A stretch of DNA of 64,000 bases from CAZKWG01 sp964615375 (GCA_964615375.1 CAZTOW010000019.1:1-64000); one strand, 5' to 3'. Counted from the stretch's first letter, positions 42,117 through 50,826 are shown. The notes: generated by a model from the sequence alone, not told the origin. Program-made: numbers and translations.

Positions 42117-43408
42117 GCGAGGCCGACCCTCCCACCGCCCCCTCGCTGCGCCGCGCGGAGGGCGCGCTCAACGTGCGCCGCGAGCCCGACCCGAAGGCCC
42201 GGCTGCGCGGGCTCGTCCAGGAGGGCGCCTCGGTGCTGGTTCTGGAGCTGTCCCAGGCCCCCGGATGCGCCGCCGGCTGGGGGAGGCTGGGCCCGGACGC
42301 CTGGATCTGCCTGACGGACACCGCGCCCAGCGACGATCCGCCGGTGGTGCTCCCGCTCCTGGTGGACTACCCGCTGCCCCGCCCGGACGAGAGCGCGACC
42401 TACGCGAAGACCGGGACCTACACGGTGGAGGAGGGCGAGGAGCCGCTCCTGCCCTTCATCTACGGCCGAAGAGGCCGCCGGGGCCAGCCGCCCGTCTACG
42501 CCAGCGCCGAGCGCTACGCCGCGGGGGCTCGCCCCATCGGAGAGGCGCCCGCCGACCGCGCCCTGGTCTTCGTGGGCGCCGAGCAGACCGAGCGCGGCGA
42601 GGTGCTGGTGCAGCGCGACGGGACGGTCATCCCGACCTCCAGCGTGCTGCTCTACGCCATCGACCGCTTCCAGGGTCGCGATCTGCTGGCCGACCCGCTG
42701 CCCGAGGGTCAGATCCCGGGCTGGGCCACGGTCTCCGACGGGATGCCGGTCTACGCGAGCCCCGAGCGCGCCGCCGAGCCCGCTCTGACGCTGCCCTACC
42801 ACGCCCCGCTCACCCTGCTGGACACCCCCGCCGACCCCGCGGGCCGCTGGTGGGTTGCCCCCGATCTGCTGGGCGAGGGCGCGCCCGGCTATGTCGAGGA
42901 TCGCGGCGGGCTGCGACACGTCACGCCGGTCGAGCCGCCGCCGGACGTGGGCGAGGCGCTCTGGCTGGACGTGGACCTGAGCGAGCAGGTGCTGACGGCC
43001 TGGCAGGGCGGGCGCCTCGTCTACGCCACCCTGGTCAGCACGGGCAAGCCCGGGGACGCCACGCCACCGGGCCTCTACCGCATCTCCGACAAGAGCGTGG
43101 CCTGGGACATGCAGAGCCTGCCCGACGCCGATGAGCCCTACTTCGTCGAGCGCGTGCCCTGGGTGCTGCACTTCGCCCCGCGCTACGCGCTGCACGGCGT
43201 CTTCTGGCACTGGAGCTTCGGGCGCACCCGCAGCCACGGCTGCGTCAACCTCGCCCCCCGCGACGCCCGCTGGGTCTTCGAGCACGCCGCCCCCCGCCTC
43301 CCGCCGAGCTGGAGCCTGGTGTACGAGAGCCCGCTGGAGCCCGGCACCCTGCTGCGCGTGCGCGACGGGGCCGAGCCGGTCCCCGACCGGCGCACATTAG
43401 TCAAGTAA
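42077..43408 (+). CDS. Secreted SH3b-YkuD L,D-transpeptidase
   Basis: 443 residues. Signal peptide (MAPELVLSALLALSEA), an SH3b-like domain (GALNVRREPDPKARLRGLVQEGASVLVLE), further SH3-like segments, and a C-terminal YkuD domain with LHGVFWHWSFGRTRSHGCVNL (catalytic Cys389). It belongs to a different YkuD subfamily from the upstream enzyme. ATG 42077 lies inside the preceding gene, so the pair is probably translationally coupled. The final codons lie in an AT-rich palindrome. Confidence 0.9.
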   Translation: MAPELVLSALLALSEADPPTAPSLRRAEGALNVRREPDPKARLRGLVQEGASVLVLELSQAPGCAAGWGRLGPDAWICLTDTAPSDDPPVVLPLLVDYPLPRPDESATYAKTGTYTVEEGEEPLLPFIYGRRGRRGQPPVYASAERYAAGARPIGEAPADRALVFVGAEQTERGEVLVQRDGTVIPTSSVLLYAIDRFQGRDLLADPLPEGQIPGWATVSDGMPVYASPERAAEPALTLPYHAPLTLLDTPADPAGRWWVAPDLLGEGAPGYVEDRGGLRHVTPVEPPPDVGEALWLDVDLSEQVLTAWQGGRLVYATLVSTGKPGDATPPGLYRISDKSVAWDMQSLPDADEPYFVERVPWVLHFAPRYALHGVFWHWSFGRTRSHGCVNLAPRDARWVFEHAAPRLPPSWSLVYESPLEPGTLLRVRDGAEPVPDRRTLVK

Positions 43409-43417
43409 ATTGACTAA
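43397..43417. terminator. AT-rich perfect palindrome between convergent genes
   Basis: TTAGTCAA (43397-43404) and TTGACTAA (43410-43417) form an 8-bp perfect inverted repeat around GTAAA. It contains the stop codons of both convergent genes. The low GC is exceptional here. Termination is suggested by position; a protein-binding site is the alternative. Confidence 0.5.
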
Positions 43418-45228
43418 ATTCCGCCGCTGAACACCTGCCAGGCCGTCCCGGCCACCGCGCCCGAGCCCTCGTCGCCGATGGCGCCCAGCAGCAGGTCGGC
43501 GAGCCCGTCGTCGTCCGTGTCGCCCGCGCTGTCCACGGCCCAGCCCAGGCGGTCGCCGCCGTCGCGACCCAGCAGCGTGTAGTCCGCGGCCGCGGGGTCC
43601 AGGCTCCCGCCCACAGGCCCGTACCAGATCAGGGCCTCGCCGGCCTCGGTCCCGTCCTCCGGCCCAGGGACGCCGATCACGAGATCGTCGTTTCCGTCAC
43701 CGTCGTAGTCGCCCTCCAGGGCCAGCCCGCGGCCCAGCAGCTCGCCGTCGGCGCCGCTCACGCTGGCGTTGGCGCCGATCAGGGAGGCGCTCCCCCAGGC
43801 CGCCGGCGCGCTGATGAGCCAGGCCACCCCGGCGCTCCCGCCGTCCACGCCGTAGCCGGGCGAGCCGACCAGCAGGTCATCGTAGCCGTCGCCGTCCACG
43901 TCCCCGCCGAAGGAGAGCGCGGCCCCGGCGTCGCCCTCGGGCCCCGGCCCGTAGAGGAGGGCGTCGGCGTCGGCCTGCGCGCGCGCGCCGGAGACCGGGC
44001 CCAGGGCGAGCCAGCAGAGCCCGGCCGCGTCGCCCTCGCCCGAGCCGCCCGGCGCGCCCACCACCACGTCCAGGATCCCGTCCCCGTCGGCGTCCCCGCG
44101 GGCCGAGAGGGCCGCGCCGGAGCGGTCGCCCGCCTCGCCCCCCAGCAGGGTGGCGTCGGCGGTGGCCGGGCCCAGCAGCCCGCTCAGGGGCCCCAGGAAG
44201 ACCCAGGCCACGCCCGCCTCGGCGACGTCCTGCTCGTCGCTGCCCAGCAGGAGGTCGGCCACGGCGTCCCCGTCCAGATCGCCGCCCATGCTGGCCGAGG
44301 CCCCCATGCGCCGCCCGGCCGCGTCGCTCACGATGAGCGCGTCCCCGTCGGACATCGGGTGCGGCCCGCCCACCGGCCCGTAGAAGAAGGCCGCGCCGCC
44401 GCTCTCCTCGCCCCAGGTGGCCACGCCCGGGGCGCCGGCCAGCAGCTCGCCCTTGCCGTCGCCGTCCATGTCGGGGCCCATGCTCACCCCGAAGCCGGTC
44501 TCCTGCCCCTCCTCCTCGCCGTAGATGGCGCCGTCCACCTCGTACTCGACGTGGTTGGTGGACAGCGGGCCGTAGAGCAGGAAGGCCCCGCCGGTGTACC
44601 CGTCCGGCCCCTCCGCGCCGGGACCGCCGATGAGCAGATCCGCCTTGCCGTCCCCGTTGGCGTCCGCCCCCTGCGAGAGGCTCACGCCGATGTCGCCCCC
44701 CTCCGTCAGGCCCTGGAAGGGCAGGCCCAGGCGCCGGACATCGCCCGAGCCCAGCGGCGTACAGGCCACCCGCGCCAGCTCCGCGTCGCCGTCGCAGTCG
44801 TTGACCACCTCGTCGTCGCAGACCTCGGGCGCGCCGGGGTAGACCTCGTCGTCGGCGTCGTCGCAGTCCTCCGCCACCTCCAGCGTGCCCTCGGGCCGCG
44901 CGCAGGAGGCGATGGGCACATCCCCGGCGAAGCCGTCCTCGTCGGCGTCGGCGTACCAGACGGGCGCGTCCGTGGCGTCCTCGTCCACCTCGCCGTCGCA
45001 GTCCTCGTCCCGCCCGTCGCAGGTCTCCGGGGCGCCGGGGTGGACGCTCGGGTCGGCGTCGTCGCAGTCGAAGGCGTCGACAGCGCCGTCCCCGTCGGCG
45101 TCCAGGCCAGGGAGCTCGACGGGGTCTTCCTCTGCCGTGTCGGTGTCCTCTGGAGAGGCGCTCTCGGTGAGCTTCGGGCCCTCCTCGGAACAGGCGCACA
45201 GGAGCAGCAGGAGGAGGGGGGCTGACAT
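43414..45228 (-). CDS. Lipoprotein with MopE-like motifs and FG-GAP repeats
   Basis: A 604-residue lipoprotein (LLLLLLCAC). An Asp-rich region holds two MopE-type putative metal-binding motifs (DCDDADPSVHPGAPETCDG and DCDDADDEVYPGAPEVCDD), followed by about seven FG-GAP units of the form DxDGDGxxDLLVGxPG, as in integrin alpha beta-propellers that bind Ca2+. It is probably displayed at the cell surface. ATG 45228 is chosen because it puts the lipobox at the N-terminus; 16 codons of open frame precede it. Confidence 0.88.
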   Translation of the reverse strand: MSAPLLLLLLCACSEEGPKLTESASPEDTDTAEEDPVELPGLDADGDGAVDAFDCDDADPSVHPGAPETCDGRDEDCDGEVDEDATDAPVWYADADEDGFAGDVPIASCARPEGTLEVAEDCDDADDEVYPGAPEVCDDEVVNDCDGDAELARVACTPLGSGDVRRLGLPFQGLTEGGDIGVSLSQGADANGDGKADLLIGGPGAEGPDGYTGGAFLLYGPLSTNHVEYEVDGAIYGEEEGQETGFGVSMGPDMDGDGKGELLAGAPGVATWGEESGGAAFFYGPVGGPHPMSDGDALIVSDAAGRRMGASASMGGDLDGDAVADLLLGSDEQDVAEAGVAWVFLGPLSGLLGPATADATLLGGEAGDRSGAALSARGDADGDGILDVVVGAPGGSGEGDAAGLCWLALGPVSGARAQADADALLYGPGPEGDAGAALSFGGDVDGDGYDDLLVGSPGYGVDGGSAGVAWLISAPAAWGSASLIGANASVSGADGELLGRGLALEGDYDGDGNDDLVIGVPGPEDGTEAGEALIWYGPVGGSLDPAAADYTLLGRDGGDRLGWAVDSAGDTDDDGLADLLLGAIGDEGSGAVAGTAWQVFSGGI

Positions 45229-45323
45229 GTGTTCAGAATAGATGAGGTCGGGCTCAGAGGCGAGCCCTTCTGACACAGGATCGAGAGGATGCGAGGAGCG
45301 GACCGGCGCGCTATCCGCTCCCG

Positions 45324-46574
45324 ATGCTGCTTCGTGACCCGCCGCCCACTGCCGCGACGCCCCCCACGCAGGGGCACGCCCTGGCCCGCGGCTGGCTGGT
45401 CCGTTTTCGTTGGGCGACCCTGGTCGCCCAGATCGGGGCGGTGGTCTTCGCGGTCCAGGCCCTCGCGCTGCCGGTCAACGGGCTGGCGGTGGGTCTGGTG
45501 GTCGCGCTGTCCGGGCTCTCCAACCTGGCCCTGGCCCGCAGCGCCCGGCCGGACGCGCTCCCGGCGGCCCTGCTCCTCGATCTGGCCCTCCTGACCGCCC
45601 TGCTGGCGGCCAGCGGGGGCGCCTCCAACCCGTTCTCGGCCCTCTACCTGATCCATGTCGCCATGGCGGTGGTGCTGCTGGGGCCGCGCTGGACCTGGTG
45701 GATCGCGCTCACCGCCGCCCTCGGCTTCGCCGCGCTCTTCCCGTTCACCGACCCCCACGCCATGCACTCGGGAAACCTGCTGGCCCACCTGGGCGGGATG
45801 TGGCTGGCCTTCAGCGTGGTGGCCACGGGGATCGCCTGGTTCGTGGCCCGGCTGGCGCGGGACGTGCGCGAGCGGGACGAGCAGCTCGCCGTGCTCCAGC
45901 GGCAGCAGGAGCGTCAGCAGCGCGTCCTGGGCCTGGCCACGCTGGCGGCGGGGGCGGCGCACGAGCTGGGCTCGCCGCTGGCCGCCATCGCCGTCTCCGC
46001 GCGGGAGATCGCCCTGTTCGCCGGGGACCCGAACGGCGAGATCGCCGAGGAGGCCGCCGCCATCCGGGCGCAGGTGGAGCGCTGCAAGGCCATCGTGGCC
46101 CGCCTCGCGGGGCGCGCGGGGGCGAGCCCGGGGGAGGGCGTGGGCCCGCTGCGCCTGGACGCGCTGGAGGGGGCGATGCGCGCGCGGCTGCGACCCGCCG
46201 AGCTCGGGCGGCTCTCGCTGGAGCTGCCCGCCGACGTCTGCGTGCTCGCCCCCCTGGAGCCGCTGGCCGAGGCGCTGGGCTCGCTGGTGCAGAACGCGCT
46301 GCTGGCGGGCCCCGGGCGGGTGAGGGTCCAGGCCCGCCGCGCGGAGGATCAGGTCGAGATAGCGGTGCAGGACGAGGGGGAGGGGATGAGCGCGGCGGTG
46401 CTGGAGCGGCTGGGGGAGCCCTTCTTCTCCACCCGCGGGACCGGCGAGGGCATGGGCCTGGGGGTCTTCCTGGCCCGCGAGCTGGCCCGGAGCCTGGGGG
46501 GGAGCCTGCGCATCCGCTCCACGCCGGGGCAGGGGACGGAGGCGACGCTGAGCCTCCCGCGGGGGGGGCCATGA
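45324..46574 (+). CDS. regB: RegB/PrrB-type redox sensor histidine kinase
   Basis: 416 residues, about six N-terminal membrane helices. GGASNPFSALYLIHVAMA (98-115) matches the quinone-binding signature of RegB/PrrB kinases. Phosphoacceptor His213 lies in LAAGAAHELGSPLAAIAV. QVERCKAIVARL places a Cys254 where RegB has its redox-active Cys. The ATPase domain shows DEGEGM and GTGEGMGLGVFLAREL. It senses the quinone pool or redox state and phosphorylates the response regulator that follows with an ATGA overlap. Confidence 0.88.
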   Translation: MLLRDPPPTAATPPTQGHALARGWLVRFRWATLVAQIGAVVFAVQALALPVNGLAVGLVVALSGLSNLALARSARPDALPAALLLDLALLTALLAASGGASNPFSALYLIHVAMAVVLLGPRWTWWIALTAALGFAALFPFTDPHAMHSGNLLAHLGGMWLAFSVVATGIAWFVARLARDVRERDEQLAVLQRQQERQQRVLGLATLAAGAAHELGSPLAAIAVSAREIALFAGDPNGEIAEEAAAIRAQVERCKAIVARLAGRAGASPGEGVGPLRLDALEGAMRARLRPAELGRLSLELPADVCVLAPLEPLAEALGSLVQNALLAGPGRVRVQARRAEDQVEIAVQDEGEGMSAAVLERLGEPFFSTRGTGEGMGLGVFLARELARSLGGSLRIRSTPGQGTEATLSLPRGGP

Positions 46575-47152
46575 GCGCGCGCAGCCCGGGGGACGGGCGC
46601 AGCCTCCTGCTGGTGGAGGACGACGAGGGCCTGCGGGGGAGGCTCGCGCAGGCGCTGAGGCGCCGGGGCTTCGAGGTCACCGAGGCCGCCAGCGTGGCCG
46701 AGGCGCTGGCGGGGGCGGAGAGCCCGGAGCTGGCGCTGGTCGATCTCCGGCTCCCCGACGGCGACGGGCTGACGGTGGTGCGCGCCCTGCACGAGCGGGA
46801 TCCGCGCACCAGCGTCGTCGTGCTCTCCGGCTACGGATCCATCCCCACCGCCCTGGAGGCGGTGCGCCGGGGCGCCGTCTGGTTCCTCTCCAAGCCCGTG
46901 GACACCGACGACGTGCTGCGCGCCTTCGCCCGCGCCGACGAGGGCCTGCGGGAGGCGCTCGGCCTGCCGCCCTGGGACGCCGACACCCCGCTGCCGCCCC
47001 ACCGCGCGCCCTCGCTGGACCGCATGGAGTGGGAGCACATCCAGCGGGTGCTGGCCGACTGCGGGGGGAACGTGACCCACGCGGCCGACGCGCTGGGCAT
47101 CCACCGGCGCTCGCTTCAGCGCAAGCTGGCCCGCAGGCCGTCTCTGACCTGA
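46571..47152 (+). CDS. regA: RegA/ActR/PrrA-type response regulator
   Basis: 193 residues: receiver domain with phospho-Asp58 (LVDLRLPDGDG), conserved Thr/Ser in VVVLSGYGSI and Lys in FLSKPVD. A short linker leads to the characteristic C-terminal Fis-like helix-turn-helix, MEWEHIQRVLADCGGNVTHA then ADALGIHRRSLQRKLA. It binds DNA to control redox and respiratory genes; the metallo-protein genes just downstream on the same strand are candidate targets. Confidence 0.92.
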   Translation: MSARSPGDGRSLLLVEDDEGLRGRLAQALRRRGFEVTEAASVAEALAGAESPELALVDLRLPDGDGLTVVRALHERDPRTSVVVLSGYGSIPTALEAVRRGAVWFLSKPVDTDDVLRAFARADEGLREALGLPPWDADTPLPPHRAPSLDRMEWEHIQRVLADCGGNVTHAADALGIHRRSLQRKLARRPSLT

Positions 47153-47208
47153 TCGATGCGACAACTTGCCGCAGTGCCGGCGGCGCCCGACCGGATAAGC
47201 CCTGCGCC

Positions 47209-47577
47209 ATGACGGTGCTCCTGCTGATCCTGCTGTCCTGCCGCGAATCGCCGGCCACCGGAGAGACGATCTCCGAGCGCGGGCGCTGGCGACTGGCGCT
47301 GGAGGACACGCAGTACGATCAGGGGGTCACCGACATCCACCTCTGGATTGAAGACGCGCAGAGCGGCGAGCCCGGGCTTCAGCTCGACGTCCTCGCCCGC
47401 GCGACGATGGAAGGGATGGACCACGGCTCCGACACCGTGACCCTCGAAGAGGAGGGAGAGGGGCTGTACACGGGGGAGCTCTCCTTCAGCATGGCGGGGA
47501 TCTGGTCGATCACCGGCTATGTCACCGAGGAGGAGGACACCGAGGCGTACACGCTCTCGGTCGAGGTCCTGCCGTGA
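47209..47577 (+). CDS. YtkA-like lipoprotein
   Basis: 122 residues, lipobox LLLILLSC. The domain has DVLARATMEGMDHGSDTVTL and LYTGELSFSMAGIWSITGYV, the M..MxHG... and F.M.G.W pattern of YtkA/FixH-like beta-sandwich proteins associated with copper and cytochrome oxidase genes. ATG 47209 is chosen for the signal peptide, as the frame is open upstream. The stop overlaps the next GTG start (GTGA). Confidence 0.83.
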   Translation: MTVLLLILLSCRESPATGETISERGRWRLALEDTQYDQGVTDIHLWIEDAQSGEPGLQLDVLARATMEGMDHGSDTVTLEEEGEGLYTGELSFSMAGIWSITGYVTEEEDTEAYTLSVEVLP

Positions 47578-48368
47578 TCCTCGCCCTCCTGCTGGTGCGG
47601 GGGGCGGAGGCCGCCTCCTGCTGCGCCGGCTCCGGGCTCGCGCCCACCACGCTCGCCTCCTGCGACGGGCTGGGGGTGGGGCTGGGCCTGGGGGGCGACC
47701 TCCAGACCGGGGGCTGGGCCTGGGGCGGGGACTGGGGTCCGGTCGGCGACGACGGGCGGGCGGAGGGCGCGATCTCGGTGGCGGGGATGTTCCGGGCGAG
47801 CCCCTGGCTGCAGGCGGGCCTGCGAATGCCGCTCACGCTCACCTCGGACCGCCTGGACGGGGCCCGGACCACCGAGCTGGGGCTGAGCAACGCGGGCGGC
47901 TGGCTCCTGCTGGAGACGACCCCCACCCAGCTGGGCGGGCGCCACCTGGCGCTGGAGCTGGGCCTGAGCGGGGACACGGGCGAGGAGGGCGGGCTGCTGG
48001 GGCAGGTGGGCCTGAGGGCCGCCTCGCGTCCGGGGACCTGGGGGCTCTGGGGTCGGGCGGCGGGAGAGATCGCGCTGCTCGGCGAGGTCGAGCCCCGCGC
48101 GGAGGCCTCGCTCACGGTGGACCGGGCGCTGGGGGCGAAGACCCGGCTCGGCCTGGGGGCGCGGGCGCGGGGCGCGGCGGGCGCGCTGCCCGAGCTGGAG
48201 ACGGCGCTGGGGCCCTCGCTGACCTTCGCCCCCTCGGTGACCCGGCGCCTGCAGCTCTCGGCCATGGCGGGCCCGCCTGTGACGGGGCTCGGCTTCAACG
48301 CGGCCTCCCGACTCCTGTTGTCGATGGAGTGGGTAGAGGTGCTCCGCCCCTGGCCGAAGGCCGATTGA
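47574..48368 (+). CDS. Exported beta-rich protein, probable outer-membrane barrel
   Basis: 264 residues with a short signal peptide (MILALLLVRGAEA) followed by SCCAGSG. The rest alternates Gly-rich amphipathic strands (GGDLQTGGWAWGGDWGPVG, AASLTVDRALGAKTRLGLGARARG) ending in SRLLLSMEWVEVL, consistent with a barrel. No family is assigned. GTG 47574 overlaps the YtkA-like stop. The Cys-Cys pair near the mature start could bind metal. Confidence 0.75.
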   Translation: MILALLLVRGAEAASCCAGSGLAPTTLASCDGLGVGLGLGGDLQTGGWAWGGDWGPVGDDGRAEGAISVAGMFRASPWLQAGLRMPLTLTSDRLDGARTTELGLSNAGGWLLLETTPTQLGGRHLALELGLSGDTGEEGGLLGQVGLRAASRPGTWGLWGRAAGEIALLGEVEPRAEASLTVDRALGAKTRLGLGARARGAAGALPELETALGPSLTFAPSVTRRLQLSAMAGPPVTGLGFNAASRLLLSMEWVEVLRPWPKAD

Positions 48369-48380
48369 ACGATCGTTCAA
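48365..48380. promoter_or_regulatory. Perfect 16-bp palindromic operator candidate
   Basis: TTGAACGATCGTTCAA is fully self-complementary and covers the stop codon of the barrel-like gene, 24 bases before the next start. The GAACGATCGTTC core resembles TetR-family operators. It lies between two genes of the MbnP/MbnH group and may control the downstream part. Confidence 0.6.
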
Positions 48381-48403
48381 CATCAACCGTGACTGGAGGA
48401 GAC

Positions 48404-48805
48404 ATGCTGCTGTTCCTGGTGCTGGCCGCCTGCGCAGGCGAGGAGAAGGAGGCCAGCGAGCCGGCCCCCACCGTCGAGTGGCTCGTGCCCGCGGATGGCG
48501 GCACCACCACGGCCGGCGACGTCTCCTGCTCGCTCATCGTCGAGAACTTCGCGCTCGTGTCCCCCGCGCTGCACAACGAGGGGGAGCCCATCGGCTACCT
48601 GGAGATCAGCCTGGACGGCGTGGTCGCGCTGGAGACCGAGGAGACCACGCCGACCTTGAGCATCGAGGCGGGCGAGCACACGCTGGCCGCGGCCCTGGTC
48701 TTCGCCGACGGCGACGAGGTGCTGGCCAGCGGGGATCTGCTGTGCGAGGAGGAGGGCGAGGGGTGTGAGCCCGTCGTCGCCGAGATCAGCTTCACGGCCG
48801 AGTAG
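48404..48805 (+). CDS. Small lipoprotein of unknown function
   Basis: 133 residues: lipobox FLVLAAC, then an Ig-like beta-sandwich (TVEWLVPADGGTTTAGDVSCSLIVENFALVSPALHNEGEPIGYLEISLDG) that resembles domains appended to metal-handling proteins. His in SPALHNEGEP and Cys pairs (DLLCEEEGEGCEP) are notable. A strong TGGAGGAGAC ribosome site precedes the ATG. It sits directly upstream of mbnP. Confidence 0.78.
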   Translation: MLLFLVLAACAGEEKEASEPAPTVEWLVPADGGTTTAGDVSCSLIVENFALVSPALHNEGEPIGYLEISLDGVVALETEETTPTLSIEAGEHTLAAALVFADGDEVLASGDLLCEEEGEGCEPVVAEISFTAE

Positions 48806-48838
48806 GCCGCTTCACCACGCGAGAGAGAGGGGACGAGG

Positions 48839-49699
48839 ATGATGATCCTGGCGCTGCTGCTGGCTTGTGACGACGGCTCGGACAAGGGCACGGAGACCGG
48901 CGAGACCGGGGACTCGGGGGCGGACGGGCTCTCGTTCACCATCCCCTTCCGCGGGCGGGCGGGCGGGGTGGACTTCACCTGCAGCCAGGATCTCAGCGGG
49001 CTGGGGACCGCCGCCAGCACCGTGACGCCCCGGGACTTCCGGCTCTACGTCCACAGCGTCCAGCTGCTCGACGCGAGCGGGGCGGGCACGCCCCTCACGC
49101 TGGAGCAGGACGGGGTCTGGCAATATGAGGACGTGGCGCTGCTGGACTTCGAGGACGCGAGCGGAGACTGCACCACCGGCAGCCCGGACATGAACACGGA
49201 GATCGTCGGCACCGCGCCCGCGGGGGAGTACGTGGGGCTGGCGTTCTCGGTGGGCGTGCCCGACGAGCTCAACCACATCGACGCCGCCACGGCCCCGCCG
49301 CCGCTGAACGACACGGGGCTCTGGTGGAGCTGGACGGGCGGCTACAAGTTCGCCAAGATTGACGTCACCACCCCGGAGAGCACGGGCTTCGTGTTCCACC
49401 TGGGCGCCACGGACTGTGAGAAGCTGGACGACGGCACCTACAGCTGCACGCTGGCCAACGCCGCGGAGATCAGCCTGGACGGCTTCGACCCGGAGAGCAG
49501 CGCGGTCTCCCTGGACCTCGCCGACCTCTACGCGCAGAGCGATCTGAGCGGGGCGATGCCCGAGGGCGACAGCATGCCGGGCTGCATGTCCAGCGGAGGA
49601 GACCCCGAATGTACTGGACTCTTCGACGCCATCGGCCTGCCCTGGGAGGACAACACGTCTCCGGGCGAGCAGACGCTGTTCAAGGTCGAGGCGCGCTGA
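48839..49699 (+). CDS. mbnP: MbnP-family four-Cys lipoprotein (metallo-mystery pair protein)
   Basis: 286 residues, lipobox LALLLAC, an ETGETGDSG tether, then the four-Cys pattern of this family: DFTCSQDL, GDCTTGSPDMN, ATDCEKLDDGTYSC and PGCMSSGGDPEC. LWWSWTGGYKFAKID is the conserved Trp-containing block in which MbnH oxidises a Trp to kynurenine in studied homologues. It probably binds copper in the periplasm. The stop codon overlaps the start of mbnH, so the pair is coupled. Confidence 0.9.
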   Translation: MMILALLLACDDGSDKGTETGETGDSGADGLSFTIPFRGRAGGVDFTCSQDLSGLGTAASTVTPRDFRLYVHSVQLLDASGAGTPLTLEQDGVWQYEDVALLDFEDASGDCTTGSPDMNTEIVGTAPAGEYVGLAFSVGVPDELNHIDAATAPPPLNDTGLWWSWTGGYKFAKIDVTTPESTGFVFHLGATDCEKLDDGTYSCTLANAAEISLDGFDPESSAVSLDLADLYAQSDLSGAMPEGDSMPGCMSSGGDPECTGLFDAIGLPWEDNTSPGEQTLFKVEAR

Positions 49700-50826
49700 T
49701 CCTCGCCCTCGCCCTCGCCGCCTGCGGAGACGACAAGGGCGGGACCGACAGCTCGGACACGGCGGGGGAGGGGAGCGCGCTCTGGCAGCTCCCCCTTCCC
49801 GAGGGCTTCCCGACCCCGGTGGTCCCGGAAGACAACCCGGCGACCCCGGAGAAATTCGCCTACGGCCGCGCCCTGTTCTACGACAAGCGCCTGTCGGGCA
49901 ACGGCGAGCAGAGCTGCGCGGACTGCCACGACCCGCTGCTGGCCTTCACCGACGCCAAGGAGACCCCCGTGGGCTCCACCGGGGACAGCATCCCGCGCAA
50001 CAGCATGGCGCTGGTGAACGTGGCCTGGCTGAGCACGTACACCTGGCCGAACCCGCTCCTGACCTCGCTGGAGGACCAGCTCCTCATCCCCATGTTCAAC
50101 GACGTCCCCACCGAGCTGGGGATGAGCGGGCACATGGAGGAGATCCGCGAGCGCCTGAGCGCGGACGAGGAGGTGGCGACGCTCGCCGAGGCGGCCTGGC
50201 CGGACGCCGACCCCTACGAGGAGGCGAGCCTGGTCTACGCGGTCGCCACCTTCGTGCGCGGGCTCATCTCGTCCGACAGCCCCTACGATCGCTTCGAGTA
50301 CCAGGACGATCGCTCGGGCATGTCGGAGAGCGCGCTGCGGGGCATGGGCCTCTTCTTCAGCGAGCGGGCGGAGTGCTATCACTGCCACTCTGGCTTGAAT
50401 TTCACCGCCAGCTTCGTGAGCACCACCTCGGCCGGCGAGCAGGAGAGCTTCTTCAACACGGGCTTGTACAACGTGGACGGGGAGGGGTCCTATCCCGCGA
50501 CGAACCAGGGCCTCTACGAGATCACGGGCGAGCCCTCGGACATGGGGCGCTTCCGGGTGCCCACCCTGCGCAACGTGGCGCTGACGGCGCCCTACATGCA
50601 CGACGGCAGCATCGCGACGCTGGAGGAGGTCATCGAGCACTACGACCGCGGCGGGCGGCTGCTCGAGGAGGGCGAGAACGCCGGAGACGGGGCCACCAAC
50701 CCCTACAAGAGCGAGCTGGTCTTCGCCCTGGGGCTGACGGAGCAGGAGAAGGCGGATCTGGTGGCCTTCCTGGAGTCGCTCACGGACGAGGCCTTCATCG
50801 GCGAGGCGGAGTTCCAGGCGCCGTGA
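49696..50826 (+). CDS. mbnH: MbnH-family di-haem enzyme (MauG/CcpA-like), CTG start
   Basis: 376 residues with two c-type haem sites, SCADCH (Cys74/Cys77/His78) and ECYHCH (Cys227/Cys230/His231), in the bacterial di-haem peroxidase fold. It is expected to modify its MbnP partner. The mature protein needs the signal ILALALAAC, but the only ATG in frame (49609) would put about 30 extra residues before it. No ATG, GTG or TTG lies between. CTG 49696 overlaps the mbnP stop as CTGA, mirroring the ATGA and GTGA junctions elsewhere, and GAGG lies 4 bases upstream, so I assign a CTG start. Confidence 0.88.
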   Translation: MILALALAACGDDKGGTDSSDTAGEGSALWQLPLPEGFPTPVVPEDNPATPEKFAYGRALFYDKRLSGNGEQSCADCHDPLLAFTDAKETPVGSTGDSIPRNSMALVNVAWLSTYTWPNPLLTSLEDQLLIPMFNDVPTELGMSGHMEEIRERLSADEEVATLAEAAWPDADPYEEASLVYAVATFVRGLISSDSPYDRFEYQDDRSGMSESALRGMGLFFSERAECYHCHSGLNFTASFVSTTSAGEQESFFNTGLYNVDGEGSYPATNQGLYEITGEPSDMGRFRVPTLRNVALTAPYMHDGSIATLEEVIEHYDRGGRLLEEGENAGDGATNPYKSELVFALGLTEQEKADLVAFLESLTDEAFIGEAEFQAP

